Shown: positions 15,965-24,593, counted from the stretch's first letter. The stretch: DNA of 34,106 nucleotides from Candidatus Brevibacterium intestinavium (GCA_019117545.1 DWZN01000109.1:1-34106), one strand, 5' to 3'. The notes: generated by a model not told the origin, from the sequence alone. Program-made: numbers and translations.

Positions 15965-17224
15965 ATGAACGATATGACTTCCACCGGAACCGCCCACGTC
16001 CGGGAGGCGACCGAGTCCCGGCCGCCCGCCGAGGCGCTGCCCGCGCACACCCGCCCGACCGAAGCACCTGCATCGTCGATCGTTGACGCAGCTGCGAGCT
16101 CACCCGATCGCTCGGCCGCGGCCACGCCCGAGCGGTCGACTGAGGCCACGTCTGAGCGGTCGGCCGAGGCCACGTCTGGGACGGGCGCGCGGCCGCCTCG
16201 GCGAACGGGCACTCATGCACGCGAACGATCGGCGGGATCGCTGCCGACGGTCCGGGCACGGCGGCGCTACTGGGCGATCATGGCCGGTCTGGTCGTCACC
16301 TCGGCGGCGGTCGCACTCGGGCTCCTGGCCTGGGACAATCCGATGCCGATCACCGATGACGGGTTCTGGCTCATCGCTCAGCTGCGGATGAAGAACCTCG
16401 TCGTCCTCGCCATCGTCGCCCTCAGCCAGGCCTTCGCCACGGTCGCCTTCCAGACGGTGACGAACAACCGGATCATCACGCCCTCGATCATGGGCTTCGA
16501 ATCGCTCTACGTCGCGATCCAGACCGGGGCGATGTACTTCTTCGGTGTCACCGCCATCGTCGACCTCAAGGGGCTGACGCCCTTCGCCATCCAGCTGGTG
16601 GTCATGGTCGGGCTGTCCTTGGCGCTCTACGGCTGGCTGCTGTCCGGCCGGTACGGAAGCGTGGCGATCATGCTGCTCATCGGCGTCGTCATCGGCGGCG
16701 GGCTCGGCTCGATCGCGACGTTCATGCAGAGGACGCTGACGCCGAGCGAATTCGACATCCTCTCCGCCCGGCTGTTCGGCTCGATCGCGAACTCGGACTC
16801 GGCGTACCTGCCGCTGGCGATCCCGCTGTGCGTGCTCGCCTGCATCGCGATCTTCGCCAGCTCGGGCCGGCTCAACGTCCTCGCGCTGGGACGGGACACC
16901 ACGAGCAATCTGGGACTGAACCACAGGTTCGAGATGATGAAGATCCTCTTCTTCGTCTCCATCCTCATGGCCGTGTCCGTGTCGATGATCGGACCGATGG
17001 TCTTCCTCGGCTTCCTCGTCGCGATGCTCGCCTACCAGTTCTCCGACACCTACGACCACAAGTACATCCTGCCCATGGCCGCGCTCATCGCGTTCACGAT
17101 CCTCGGCGGGGCGTACTTCATCATGAAGAACATCTTCTACGCCCAGGGCGTCGTCTCGATCATCGTCGAGGTCGTCGGCGGCGTGGCATTCCTCATCGTC
17201 ATCATGAGAAAGGGACGCCTGTGA
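15965..17224 (+). CDS. Siderophore ABC transporter permease (FecCD family), second subunit
   Basis: A 419-aa protein beginning at ATG 15965, one base after the previous stop, with GAAGAAGGG as ribosome site. About 110 hydrophilic N-terminal residues include tandem units (PERSTEATSERSAEATS) before the first helix, YWAIMAGLVVTSAAVALGLLAW. Conserved FatC/YclO stretches are TVAFQTVTNNRIITPSIMGFESLYV and IGPMVFLGFLVAMLAYQF. It pairs with the first permease to form the membrane channel. The N-terminal repeats share the 24-base phrase around nt 16138-16185 and the recurrent decamer at 16027 and 16194. Confidence 0.9.
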   Translation: MNDMTSTGTAHVREATESRPPAEALPAHTRPTEAPASSIVDAAASSPDRSAAATPERSTEATSERSAEATSGTGARPPRRTGTHARERSAGSLPTVRARRRYWAIMAGLVVTSAAVALGLLAWDNPMPITDDGFWLIAQLRMKNLVVLAIVALSQAFATVAFQTVTNNRIITPSIMGFESLYVAIQTGAMYFFGVTAIVDLKGLTPFAIQLVVMVGLSLALYGWLLSGRYGSVAIMLLIGVVIGGGLGSIATFMQRTLTPSEFDILSARLFGSIANSDSAYLPLAIPLCVLACIAIFASSGRLNVLALGRDTTSNLGLNHRFEMMKILFFVSILMAVSVSMIGPMVFLGFLVAMLAYQFSDTYDHKYILPMAALIAFTILGGAYFIMKNIFYAQGVVSIIVEVVGGVAFLIVIMRKGRL

Positions 17225-17976
17225 TCACACTGAGCGAGGTCCGCAAATCCTACAGCGACGAGGTCGAGATCGGGCCCGTCGACCTGCAGATCCCGGCCGG
17301 GGGAGTCACCGCGCTGGTCGGGCCCAACGGGGCCGGCAAGTCGACGCTGCTGACCATGGTCGGACGGCTGCTCGGCCTCGACGAGGGCGCGATCGAGATC
17401 GCCGGCTTCGATGTCGCCTCGACGAAGTCGAAGGACCTGGCGAAGGTCGTGTCGATCCTGCGTCAGGAGAACCACTACATCACGCGCCTGACGATCCGAC
17501 AGCTCGTCGGCTTCGGCCGCTTCCCCTATTCGAAGGGGCGGCTGACCCGCAAGGACGAGGAGATCATCTCGGAGGCGATCGACTTCCTCGAGCTCGGCGA
17601 CCTCGAGGAGCGCTTCATCGACGAGCTCTCAGGCGGTCAGCGCCAGCGCGCCTATGTGGCGATGGTGCTCGCCCAGGACACGGACTACGTGCTCCTCGAC
17701 GAGCCGCTGAACAATCTCGACATGAAGCATTCGGTGCAGATGATGCAGCACCTGCGGCGGGCCGCTGCGGAGATGGGGCGCACGATCGTCATCGTCCTCC
17801 ACGACATCAACTTCGCCGGCCACTACGCCGACCACATCTGCGCTGTGAAGCAGGGCAGGGTCGTCGAGTTCGGTGCCCCGGAGCAGATCATGACCGGAGA
17901 GGTGCTCTCCCGCGTCTTCGACACCCCCGTCGAGGTCATCGACGGACCCCGCGGCCGCCTGGCCGTGTACTACTGA
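17221..17976 (+). CDS. Siderophore ABC transporter ATPase
   Basis: A 251-aa cytoplasmic ATP-binding subunit. Walker A GPNGAGKST is at residues 34-42, Q-loop Gln at 82, signature LSGGQ at 136-140, Walker B VLLDEP at 157-162, and the switch histidine is in VLHDINFAG. The GTG start at 17221 overlaps the preceding stop by 4 bases (GTGA), with AAAGGGA upstream, so translation is coupled. The stretch YVAMVLAQDTDYVLLDEPLNNLDMKHSV is characteristic of FatE/YclP-type iron-siderophore ATPases. It is the last gene of the importer operon, and its 3' end overlaps the convergent membrane-protein gene by 7 bp. Confidence 0.95.
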   Translation: MITLSEVRKSYSDEVEIGPVDLQIPAGGVTALVGPNGAGKSTLLTMVGRLLGLDEGAIEIAGFDVASTKSKDLAKVVSILRQENHYITRLTIRQLVGFGRFPYSKGRLTRKDEEIISEAIDFLELGDLEERFIDELSGGQRQRAYVAMVLAQDTDYVLLDEPLNNLDMKHSVQMMQHLRRAAAEMGRTIVIVLHDINFAGHYADHICAVKQGRVVEFGAPEQIMTGEVLSRVFDTPVEVIDGPRGRLAVYY

Positions 17977-18443
17977 GGCCGGATCGTCACCCAGCGACGG
18001 ACGGCCAGGACGAGGGCGGCGACGAGGCCGACGATGAGCAGACCGTCAGCGGCGATGTAGAACAGGTGCAGCGCGGAACCGCCGTCGTCGATCCCGGCGA
18101 GCACGGCATCGGTGCGCCGGTTGAGCAGGGGCCGGATGACGACGACTTTGATGATGAGCACGGCGAGGAGGCCGCTGGCCACCGACCGATAGGCACGGCC
18201 GACACCGTTCTTCAGCATCGCCCACAGCAGGATCACTCCGATCACCAGCTCCACCCAGTTCATGACCCCGAAGACCAGGCGCCCGATGCCCAGCCCGAGC
18301 GGGATCGTGATGCCCGGGGCGGTGAATTTCAGCGGCGCTTCGATGAGCGAGATGCCGATGATGAGCCCGAGCCAGACGGCGGGCAGGATGATGCGCGCGC
18401 CCGCGGCCAGGCGCGAATCGCCGGTGCTGAGGAAATGTGCCAT
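17970..18443 (-). CDS. Four-helix integral membrane protein of unknown function
   Basis: A 157-aa protein with four predicted membrane segments: PAVWLGLIIGISLIEAPLKF, LVFGVMNWVELVIGVILLWAML, VASGLLAVLIIKVVVIRPLL and LHLFYIAADGLLIVGLVAALVLAV. The motif SLIEAPLKFTAPGITIPLGLGIGR between helices 1 and 2 recurs, as far as I recall, in actinobacterial hypothetical proteins, but I cannot assign a function. The start at ATG 18443 is set by the leaderless promoter TAGAAT-N7-ATG; the frame is open to 18857 without protein-like sequence. It converges on the importer and overlaps it by 7 bp, and is divergent from the amidohydrolase. Confidence 0.75.
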   Translation of the reverse strand: MAHFLSTGDSRLAAGARIILPAVWLGLIIGISLIEAPLKFTAPGITIPLGLGIGRLVFGVMNWVELVIGVILLWAMLKNGVGRAYRSVASGLLAVLIIKVVVIRPLLNRRTDAVLAGIDDGGSALHLFYIAADGLLIVGLVAALVLAVRRWVTIRPQ

Positions 18444-18450
18444 GCCCGTG

Positions 18451-18456
18451 ATTCTA
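18451..18456 (-). promoter_or_regulatory. -10 element of a leaderless promoter for the membrane-protein gene
   Basis: Minus-strand TAGAAT stands exactly 7 bases before the ATG at 18443, with no ribosome site in between. Confidence 0.55.
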
Positions 18457-18545
18457 CTCCCCGTAGAAACCGGTCGGGGAGAGCGCGGAACGGCCCCCGC
18501 CGCACCCGGGGCCGAGGGGTCGACCGCGCCGGTGATCGGCCACTC

Positions 18546-18551
18546 TAGACT
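18546..18551 (+). promoter_or_regulatory. -10 element of a leaderless promoter for the amidohydrolase gene
   Basis: TAGACT stands exactly 7 bases before the ATG at 18559. It fixes the start within a frame that is open far upstream. Confidence 0.55.
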
Positions 18552-18558
18552 GGTGGTC

Positions 18559-20505
18559 ATGCGTCTGTTCTCCAACGCCGTCGTGCGCACTTTCGCACCC
18601 CCGGTCGATTCGGACACCCCCGAATTCTGCGATCCTGCGACACCGCCTCCGGATGCGATCCTCGTCGACGGCGAGACGATCGTGGCCGTCGGCACCAGGG
18701 CCGAGCTGCTCGACATCGCGGCCGCGGAATCATCGACCACGGCGGCGCTCGCCTCGGCGGGTGGGGTCGGAGCGACCGCGGTCATCCCCGGGCTCGAGAT
18801 CGAGGAGATCGACTGCGACGGGCAGATCATCCTCCCTGGCTTCGTCGACGGACACATGCACTCGATCGCCTACGCGAACTCGATCGAGGAGCTCGATCTG
18901 TCGCAGACGCGATCACTGGCCGAGGCGGTCGACGCGATCCGCGAACGTGCCCTGACGATGCCGGTGGGTGAGTGGGTCGTCGGTTCCGGATGGGACCTCA
19001 ACAAATGGGACGACCCTCGCCACCCGGACCGAGAGCTGCTCGACCAGGCAGTGCCCGACCACCCGGTGGCCATGTGGTCACTCGACCTCCACACGCTTTG
19101 GACGAATGCCCATGCCCTCGAGATCGCCGGCGTCGACGCACTCACGGCCGACCCCTGGGGCGGAGAGTTCGTCCGCGACCAGGACGGTGAGCTGACCGGG
19201 CTCATCCGCGAGGACGCCACCGACCTGGTGGCCAGGTTCATCCCCGAGCCCTCGCGCGAGGAACAGGTCGAACGCCTCGACCGCACGCAGAAGCTGTTCC
19301 TGTCCCAGGGACTGACCGGCATCCACGATTTCGACGGCATCTCCTCGACGCTGGGCTGGAACGATCTGCGCGAAGCGGATCGGCAGCACATCCGGGTCAC
19401 GCAGCACCTGCGCGGCAATGAGGTTCCGTGGGCGATCGAGACCGGTTGGCACACCGGAGACGGAGATGACTGGCTGCGCCGAGGCGGCCTCAAGCTCTTC
19501 TCCGACGGAGCGTTGGGCTCACACACGAGCTATATGTCCTCCCCGTTCCCCGCACCGGAGTCATCCGAGGCTGCTGCGGGTGCGGGCACTGCGTCCGACG
19601 CGAGCGCAGCGCCCGACGCGGGCACGGATGCGGACGGAGTGGCCCTCGGCGGCGATGCGCCCGCGGACGGAGTCCACACCTATCCGGGAACGGTGCCCGA
19701 GGAGATTCTCGACAGCGACCCCGCCGAGGCGAACTACGGCATCGCGCAGATGTCCGAAGACGATCTGTTCGAGAACGCCAAGTGGGCCACGGAAGCGGGC
19801 ATCTCGGTGGCGATCCACGCGATCGGCGACCAGGCCAACCACCATGTGCTCAATGTCTTCGAACGCCTGCGCGAGACCACGCGCGAGGCCGAGCAGCGGC
19901 TCGACCGGCCCCTGCGCCACCGGGTCGAACACGCCCAGTTCATCCGGGCCGAGGACCTCGCCCGCTTCGCCGAACTCGACGTCATCGCCTCGATGCAGCC
20001 GCGCCACTGCATCTCGGACCTGCATCTGCTCCACCTCATCGACGAATCCGCTCACCTGGCCGCCTACGCCTGGCCGGACCTGCTCGCGGCAGAGGCGCAG
20101 GTGGTCTTCGGCTCCGATGGTCCGGTCGAGCCCGCGAATCCCTTCGCCGCGATCTATGCGGCGATGACCAGGGCCGACATCTCCGGGGACGCGTCCACGA
20201 GCTTCCAGCCCGAGCGCCGCCTGTCCGCCGTCGAAGCCATCCGTCTGCACACGCAGGGACCCGCGTTCGCCGCCGGGCTCGAGAACCGCCGAGGCTACCT
20301 GGCCGCCGGCATGGACGCCGACTTCATCGTCGTCGACACCGACCCCTGCGCCGCCGAAGGGCTGAACCCCAAGGCGGCCGCGCATGGGACGAACGGACTG
20401 CTCGGCTACGCTTCCGAAGAAGCCCTCTTCGCTCACGCCGAGGCGATCCGGGACACCCGCGTGGTCATGACCGTCGTCGGCGGCGAGGTCAAGTACCGAG
20501 CCTGA
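18559..20505 (+). CDS. Amidohydrolase family protein, YtcJ-like
   Basis: A 648-aa metal-dependent hydrolase of the Amidohydro_3/YtcJ group. It has the metal-binding HxH in GFVDGHMHS, later histidines in AIHAIGDQANHHV and RHRVEHAQF, and the catalytic aspartate in VVFGSDGPVEPANPF. These enzymes hydrolyse amides, imides or N-acyl groups; the substrate is unknown. Family members have about 530-560 residues. The excess here is in an Ala-rich stretch at nt 18715-18800 and an Ala/Asp/Gly-rich insert at about nt 19555-19680. The N-terminal MRLFSNAVVRTF fits the usual family start. It is probably monocistronic, closed by the hairpin at 20638. Confidence 0.88.
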   Translation: MRLFSNAVVRTFAPPVDSDTPEFCDPATPPPDAILVDGETIVAVGTRAELLDIAAAESSTTAALASAGGVGATAVIPGLEIEEIDCDGQIILPGFVDGHMHSIAYANSIEELDLSQTRSLAEAVDAIRERALTMPVGEWVVGSGWDLNKWDDPRHPDRELLDQAVPDHPVAMWSLDLHTLWTNAHALEIAGVDALTADPWGGEFVRDQDGELTGLIREDATDLVARFIPEPSREEQVERLDRTQKLFLSQGLTGIHDFDGISSTLGWNDLREADRQHIRVTQHLRGNEVPWAIETGWHTGDGDDWLRRGGLKLFSDGALGSHTSYMSSPFPAPESSEAAAGAGTASDASAAPDAGTDADGVALGGDAPADGVHTYPGTVPEEILDSDPAEANYGIAQMSEDDLFENAKWATEAGISVAIHAIGDQANHHVLNVFERLRETTREAEQRLDRPLRHRVEHAQFIRAEDLARFAELDVIASMQPRHCISDLHLLHLIDESAHLAAYAWPDLLAAEAQVVFGSDGPVEPANPFAAIYAAMTRADISGDASTSFQPERRLSAVEAIRLHTQGPAFAAGLENRRGYLAAGMDADFIVVDTDPCAAEGLNPKAAAHGTNGLLGYASEEALFAHAEAIRDTRVVMTVVGGEVKYRA

Positions 20506-20637
20506 ACTCGCGTCCAGCCACCGCGTCCGCGCGGGGGCACCGAACCTGCACGCGGGGAGACCGAGCCTGCTCGCGAGGGCAGACCCGCCTCCGCGCCGGT
20601 GGGCAGGCCCGCCTCGGCGCCGGTGGGCAGGGATTTC
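20506..20637. repeat. Repeated GC-rich phrases after the amidohydrolase
   Basis: Several similar phrases occur in succession: CGCGCGGGGGCACCGA and ACGCGGGGAGACCGA, then two units ending GCGCCGGTGGGCAG (about 20586-20606 and 20610-20630). The second unit contains the recurrent decamer CGCCTCGGCG and the first a one-base variant. No gene. Confidence 0.6.
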
Positions 20638-20688
20638 GCGGGAGACGAGTGTTGGTTTACCGGCCAGTAACCTACATTCGTCTCCCGC
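20638..20688. terminator. 15-bp hairpin with a palindromic loop between convergent genes
   Basis: GCGGGAGACGAGTGT (20638-20652) pairs with 20674-20688 with one wobble pair. The 21-base loop itself holds TTACCGGCCAGTAA (20657-20670), a near-palindrome of the TetR-operator type. Lying between the amidohydrolase (plus) and the SDR (minus), the hairpin can end both transcripts. Just to the right, CAGTCCC is repeated five times with small variations (20709-20740). Confidence 0.55.
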
Positions 20689-20761
20689 AGAATCAGGCTC
20701 GCTAGCCGCAGTCCCAGTCCCCAGTCCCAGTCCCACTCCGTTCAGCGCCGTAGCCAGGCGG

Positions 20762-21568
20762 TCAGATGTGACGGCCGCCGGAGATCTCGGTGACGGTGCC
20801 CGTGAGGTAGCTCGACAGGCCGGAGGCGAGGAACAGGACCACCGAGGCGACCTCCTCCGGTTCACCGGCACGGCCCAGGGGGATGTCGGCGAGCTTCGAG
20901 TCGATGGCGTGCTGCGGCATGGCCTGCGTCATCGCGGTGTTGATGAAGCCGGGCTGGATGGCATTGATGCGGATGTTCTTGAACGCGACCTCCTTGGCCA
21001 CGGCCTTCGTCATGCCGACGATGCCGGCCTTCGCCGCCGAGTAGTTCGATTGGCCGAGGTTGCCGACCTTGCCGCTGATCGAGGACACGTTGACGATCGA
21101 ACCCCCGCGGTCCTGCTCGCGCATGAGACCGGTGGCGACCTTGAGCCCGTTCCACGTGCCGCGCAGGTGGACGGAGATGACATCGTCGAACTGCTGCTCG
21201 GTCATCTTCCGGATGGTCGCGTCCCGCGTGATGCCGGCGTTGTTGACCCAGATGTCGACGCCGCCGAAGATTCGCGAGGCGGCATCGGCGAGCTTCTCGA
21301 CGTTCTCCAGCGAGGACACATTGCACACGATGCCGGCCGCCGACTCGGTCCCGCCGAGCTCCTCGACGGCGGTCGCCAAGCTGTTCTCATTCATATCCCC
21401 GAGGACGACCTTCGCCCCGGAATCGACGAGGCTGCGGGCCATGGCCAGGCCCAGTCCCTGCGCACCGCCGGTGACGACGGCCACCTTGCCGGTCAACAGG
21501 CCGGGGATGGCGGCGACTCCGCCGGTTTCGGTGGTGGTGATCGATGCGGTGCCGGGTGTCTCGGTCAT
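20762..21568 (-). CDS. Short-chain dehydrogenase/reductase (FabG/3-hydroxyacyl-CoA dehydrogenase type)
   Basis: A 268-aa classical SDR. The cofactor motif TGGAQGLG is at residues 33-40 and NNAG at 109-112. The catalytic Ser163-Tyr176-Lys180 are in [22 protein letters not shown], and a C-terminal Gly-rich end follows. The acidic residue after strand 2 (VLGDMN) suggests NAD preference. The start at ATG 21568 follows AAAGGAAT. It lies 95 bp downstream of an acyl-CoA dehydrogenase on the same strand, so it probably reduces or oxidises the 3-keto/3-hydroxyacyl intermediate of the same chain; exact direction and chain length are not decided. Confidence 0.88.
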   Translation of the reverse strand: MTETPGTASITTTETGGVAAIPGLLTGKVAVVTGGAQGLGLAMARSLVDSGAKVVLGDMNENSLATAVEELGGTESAAGIVCNVSSLENVEKLADAASRIFGGVDIWVNNAGITRDATIRKMTEQQFDDVISVHLRGTWNGLKVATGLMREQDRGGSIVNVSSISGKVGNLGQSNYSAAKAGIVGMTKAVAKEVAFKNIRINAIQPGFINTAMTQAMPQHAIDSKLADIPLGRAGEPEEVASVVLFLASGLSSYLTGTVTEISGGRHI

Positions 21569-21663
21569 GGAGATTCCTTTCGTCGACGCTAGTTTTTGTG
21601 AGAGGCGTGAAAGCGGGGTTCCTGCGAGAGGTGAGCTCCCGGGGGTGTTGGGTCAGTTCGAGG

Positions 21664-22827
21664 CTACAGATTGAACTGGGACTTGTGCGCGCCCTTGATC
21701 AGCTGCCGGGCGATGACGACGCGTTGGACCTCCGAGGTTCCTTCGTAGATCCGGAACAGCCGGGCGTGGCGGTAGAAGCGCTCGACCGCGGATTCGCGCA
21801 TATAGCCCATCCCGCCCTGGATCTGCACGCCCTTGTCCGCGATGCGAGCCAGCGCTTCGGAAGCGAAGAGCTTCGCCGAGGAGGGGCCGAGCTTGCGGTC
21901 GGTCCCGGCATCCCAGCGCTGTGCGGCCGAGAGCACGAGGGACTTCGCGGCGGCGGTGTCGGTGTAGATGTCGGCGAGCATCGCCTGGACGAGCTGGAAC
22001 CGGGAGATCGGCTCTCCGCCCTGTTTCGCCTCGGCGGCGAAGCGCACGGACTCGTCGAGGATGCGGATGGACTGACCCACGCAGATCGCGGCGATGTGCA
22101 GACGCCCCTTGTTCAGTGAGGCCATGGCCGCATAGAAGCCCTTCTCCTCCTCACCGCCGATGAGATCGGCAGCGGGGACGCGGACGTCGTCGAAGTAGAT
22201 CTCCGAGGTCCACGCTCCGGCCTGGCCCATCTTGTGATCGTGCGGCCCGACGGTCACTCCATCGGACTTCGTGGGCACGAGGAAGACCGATATGCCCTTC
22301 GACCCGGCAGCATTCGGGTCCGTGCGGGCGAAGACGATGAGCACATCGGAGGCCTCGGCGTTGGTGATGAAGCGCTTGCTGCCGTTGATGATGTAGTCAT
22401 CGCCGACGCGTTCGGCCTTCGTCCGCAGGCCCGAGGGGTCGGATCCTGCCTCGGACTCGGTGAGGGCGAAGGAGGCGACGACGTCCCCGGAGGCCAGGCG
22501 AGGCAGCCACTCGGACTTCTGCTCGTCCGTGCCGTAGTTGACGAGGACCTGGCCGGCGATGCCGTTGTTCGTGCCGAACAGCGAGCGGAAGGACGGGGTG
22601 GTGTAGCCGAGTTCCATAGCCAGCAGCGCATCCTGCTCGGCGTTCAGTCCCAAGCCGCCGTATTCCTCGGGCAGGGCCCACCCGAAGAGGCCCATCTCTG
22701 CGGATTCGGCGATGATCGACTCGGGGAAGGCGTCGTCGTCTTCGACCTGTGTCTCGAGCGGGACGACCTTCTCGCGGACGAATTCGCGAACGGCGGCCAG
22801 GATGTCGTCGAGTTCCGTGCTGTCCAT
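21664..22827 (-). CDS. Acyl-CoA dehydrogenase
   Basis: A 387-aa flavoprotein that introduces the alpha-beta double bond into acyl-CoA and passes electrons to ETF. Seen: the N-terminal helical domain, the middle-domain motif FALTESEAGSDPSGLRTKA, a second signature ERFYRHARLFRIYEGTSEVQRVVIARQL near the C-terminus, and the catalytic glutamate in YEGTSE. Length is normal for the short/medium-chain family. The start at ATG 22827 has GGAGAGG upstream. It is the first gene of a two-gene unit with the SDR and likely supplies acetyl-CoA used by the glyoxylate shunt. Confidence 0.93.
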   Translation of the reverse strand: MDSTELDDILAAVREFVREKVVPLETQVEDDDAFPESIIAESAEMGLFGWALPEEYGGLGLNAEQDALLAMELGYTTPSFRSLFGTNNGIAGQVLVNYGTDEQKSEWLPRLASGDVVASFALTESEAGSDPSGLRTKAERVGDDYIINGSKRFITNAEASDVLIVFARTDPNAAGSKGISVFLVPTKSDGVTVGPHDHKMGQAGAWTSEIYFDDVRVPAADLIGGEEEKGFYAAMASLNKGRLHIAAICVGQSIRILDESVRFAAEAKQGGEPISRFQLVQAMLADIYTDTAAAKSLVLSAAQRWDAGTDRKLGPSSAKLFASEALARIADKGVQIQGGMGYMRESAVERFYRHARLFRIYEGTSEVQRVVIARQLIKGAHKSQFNL

Positions 22828-23073
22828 GGTTCCTCTCCTTCGGGACGGTGGGCTTCAGCTGATCCGCGCTACCGGACGGCGGTCAGGCTCCGGCGCTGCA
22901 GTGCGCCAGGGCGGTCATCATGGTCCGTTCTCGAACTGTTTTGTGGCTCATCCCACATTAGCCCTATCTGGGTCTCAATTGAAAGTGATTATTCCATTGC
23001 GGTCATGAATATCAGAGCTCGGCGGGATCGGGCCTCCCTGCTCACAGCCGTGCGTTCCACGCCTTGAGGTGCA
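22828..23073. other. Upstream region of the acyl-CoA dehydrogenase
   Basis: No gene. The stretch 22950-23010 is AT-rich. On the minus strand TTTCAA, an 18-base spacer and TAATGT form a possible promoter there, and TCAATTGA is an 8-bp palindrome next to it. These are weak signals and I name no regulator. Confidence 0.35.
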
Positions 23074-23190
23074 GGGCAGCCGCAGCTGCGGGTTCAGCCT
23101 CGACACGCCGGGGCAGCAACAGCTGCAGGCTCAGGCTCGACACGCCGGGGCAGCCACAGCTGCAGGCTCAGCCTCGACGCGCCTGGGCAG
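23074..23190. repeat. Three 37-bp tandem repeats, the last overlapping the DUF1990 gene end
   Basis: GGGCAG starts at 23074, 23111, 23148 and 23185, each 37 bp apart. The units (GGGCAG-CC/AA-CAGCTGC, then GGCTCAGCCTCGACACGCC) differ at a few positions. The third unit contains the stop codon of the DUF1990 gene (23168-23170), so the array forms its 3' end and trailer. Confidence 0.85.
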
Positions 23191-23686
23191 GGCGGGAAGC
23201 GCTCGCGGCGAGAAGCCGTCGCAGTCCTTCGGCGTACCGTCGCGCCATCATCGACTGCCCCATCACCGCCACGGGCCCGGCCGCTTTGAGCAGCGGATGT
23301 CCGGGTACCGACTCCGCGGTGATGGTCACGCCGAGGCGGCCGTCCGAACCGGTCGACACCAGGAAGGTCTCCTCACCGGCCTCCAGGTGGCCAGGCAGGG
23401 TCCGGTAGGTGAACCCGGCCCGATCCGGCTCATCGACAACACGGACGATGACGCACGACCCGACCGGCACGGTCAGATCGCGGCCGCGCAGCCGCCTCGG
23501 CGAGGTTGGCCAGAGCGGATTGAGTCGGAGGTCGACGACCTGCCCGTGACGGACGCGGCGGGCAGGTCGCACGCTCACTCCCGCGCTCTCCTGCAGCGCC
23601 CAGGTGAGAACAGCCTCCCGTGCGAGCGGGAACAGGTGCGCGGGGCCGAGGTCGAGGTGGTGCTCAAGCTGGTTCATGGTCCTCAT
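23168..23686 (-). CDS. DUF1990 family protein
   Basis: A 172-aa protein. Family-like stretches are NQLEHHLDLGPAHLFPLAREAVLTWAL, the central VPVGSCVIVRVVDEPDRAGFTYRTLPGHLEAGEETF (resembling the GYGTLPGHPESGEE pattern of DUF1990) and the C-terminal ARRYAEGLRRLL. The function is unknown; the fold is thought to be of ligand-binding type. The start at ATG 23686 is preceded by AAGGAG, and a second ATG three codons on is possible. The open frame runs on into the divergent SDR but carries no homology there. Its last codons and stop lie inside a 37-bp tandem repeat array. Confidence 0.78.
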   Translation of the reverse strand: MRTMNQLEHHLDLGPAHLFPLAREAVLTWALQESAGVSVRPARRVRHGQVVDLRLNPLWPTSPRRLRGRDLTVPVGSCVIVRVVDEPDRAGFTYRTLPGHLEAGEETFLVSTGSDGRLGVTITAESVPGHPLLKAAGPVAVMGQSMMARRYAEGLRRLLAASASRPAQARRG

Positions 23687-23798
23687 TGTCTCCTTGTCTT
23701 CCCCGGTGGCCGTGCTTACGATGGGAGCGGAATGCTGAACGAACGCTCGCTTCACGCATGATCGCATTCGCCCGCCGACCGAACACTGGAGTTCACAC

Positions 23799-24593
23799 AT
23801 GTCAGACAGCACCGCAACCGCCCCGCAGTCCGGACGCCGATTCGAAGGCCAGGTCGCCCTGGTCACCGGGTCCAGCCGAGGCATCGGGCTCGGCATCGCC
23901 AGTCGGCTCAACGCCGAGGGCGCCACCGTGATCCTCACAGCTCGCAACCCCGAACCGCTCGCCGAGGCGGTCGCGCAGTTCCCCGACGGCACCGCGCTCG
24001 GCATCGCCGGCAAGTCCGATGATCCGGCGCACCGAGCAGAGGTCTTCGACACGATCGCGGAGAAGTTCGGTCGCCTCGACGTGCTCGTGACGAATGTCGG
24101 CATCAACCCCGTCTACGGGCCGCTCATCGACCTCGACCTCGATGCCGCCCGGAAGATCCTCGACGTCAATGTCCTCGGCACGCTCGCCTGGATCCAGGGC
24201 GCCGTCCATCACGAGGGCCTGAACTTCCGCGACAACCGGGGACGGGTCGTCAGCATCTCCTCGGTGGCCGGTGAGCGGCCGAGCCCCGGCATCAGCTTCT
24301 ACGGCATCTCGAAGGCCGCAGTCTCCCATCTGACCAAGTCCCTGGCCGTCGAGCTCGGGCCCGACATCCGCGTCAACGCCGTCGCGCCGGCCGTCGTCAA
24401 GACGAACTTCGCCACTGCCCTCTACGAGGGGAAGGAAGAGGAAGTCGCCTCGACGTATCCGGTCAGACGGCTCGGCACTCCCGAGGACGTCGCCGCAGCC
24501 GTGGCCTATCTCGCCTCCGCCGACGCCGACTGGATCACCGCGCAGGTGCTCACCGCCGACGGGGGAGTCGTCACCGCAGGCGGCACCGCCTGA
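23799..24593 (+). CDS. Short-chain dehydrogenase/reductase
   Basis: A 264-aa classical SDR. The cofactor motif TGSSRGIG is at residues 23-30 and the catalytic Ser155-Tyr168-Lys172 are in SISSVAGERPSPGISFYGISK. The structural NNAG motif is replaced by TNVG at 98-101. The stretch after strand 2 is TARNP, which with Arg favours NADP. The start at ATG 23799 follows TGGAG. It is divergent from the DUF1990 gene; a TACGAT -10-like element lies at 23717-23722. The substrate is unknown; FabG-like 3-oxoacyl reductase is the default reading. The last codons and stop lie inside a 20-bp tandem duplication. Confidence 0.85.
   Translation: MSDSTATAPQSGRRFEGQVALVTGSSRGIGLGIASRLNAEGATVILTARNPEPLAEAVAQFPDGTALGIAGKSDDPAHRAEVFDTIAEKFGRLDVLVTNVGINPVYGPLIDLDLDAARKILDVNVLGTLAWIQGAVHHEGLNFRDNRGRVVSISSVAGERPSPGISFYGISKAAVSHLTKSLAVELGPDIRVNAVAPAVVKTNFATALYEGKEEEVASTYPVRRLGTPEDVAAAVAYLASADADWITAQVLTADGGVVTAGGTA

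Noticed and set aside
14887..17059. Two Asp/Glu/Arg-rich antisense frames over the permeases
   Set aside because: Shadows of hydrophobic permease codons, which read as charged residues on the other strand.
23732..23761. Nine-codon frame after TACGAT as a leader peptide of the SDR
   Set aside because: The spacing to the -10-like element is 9 bases and there is no ribosome site; too weak to call.
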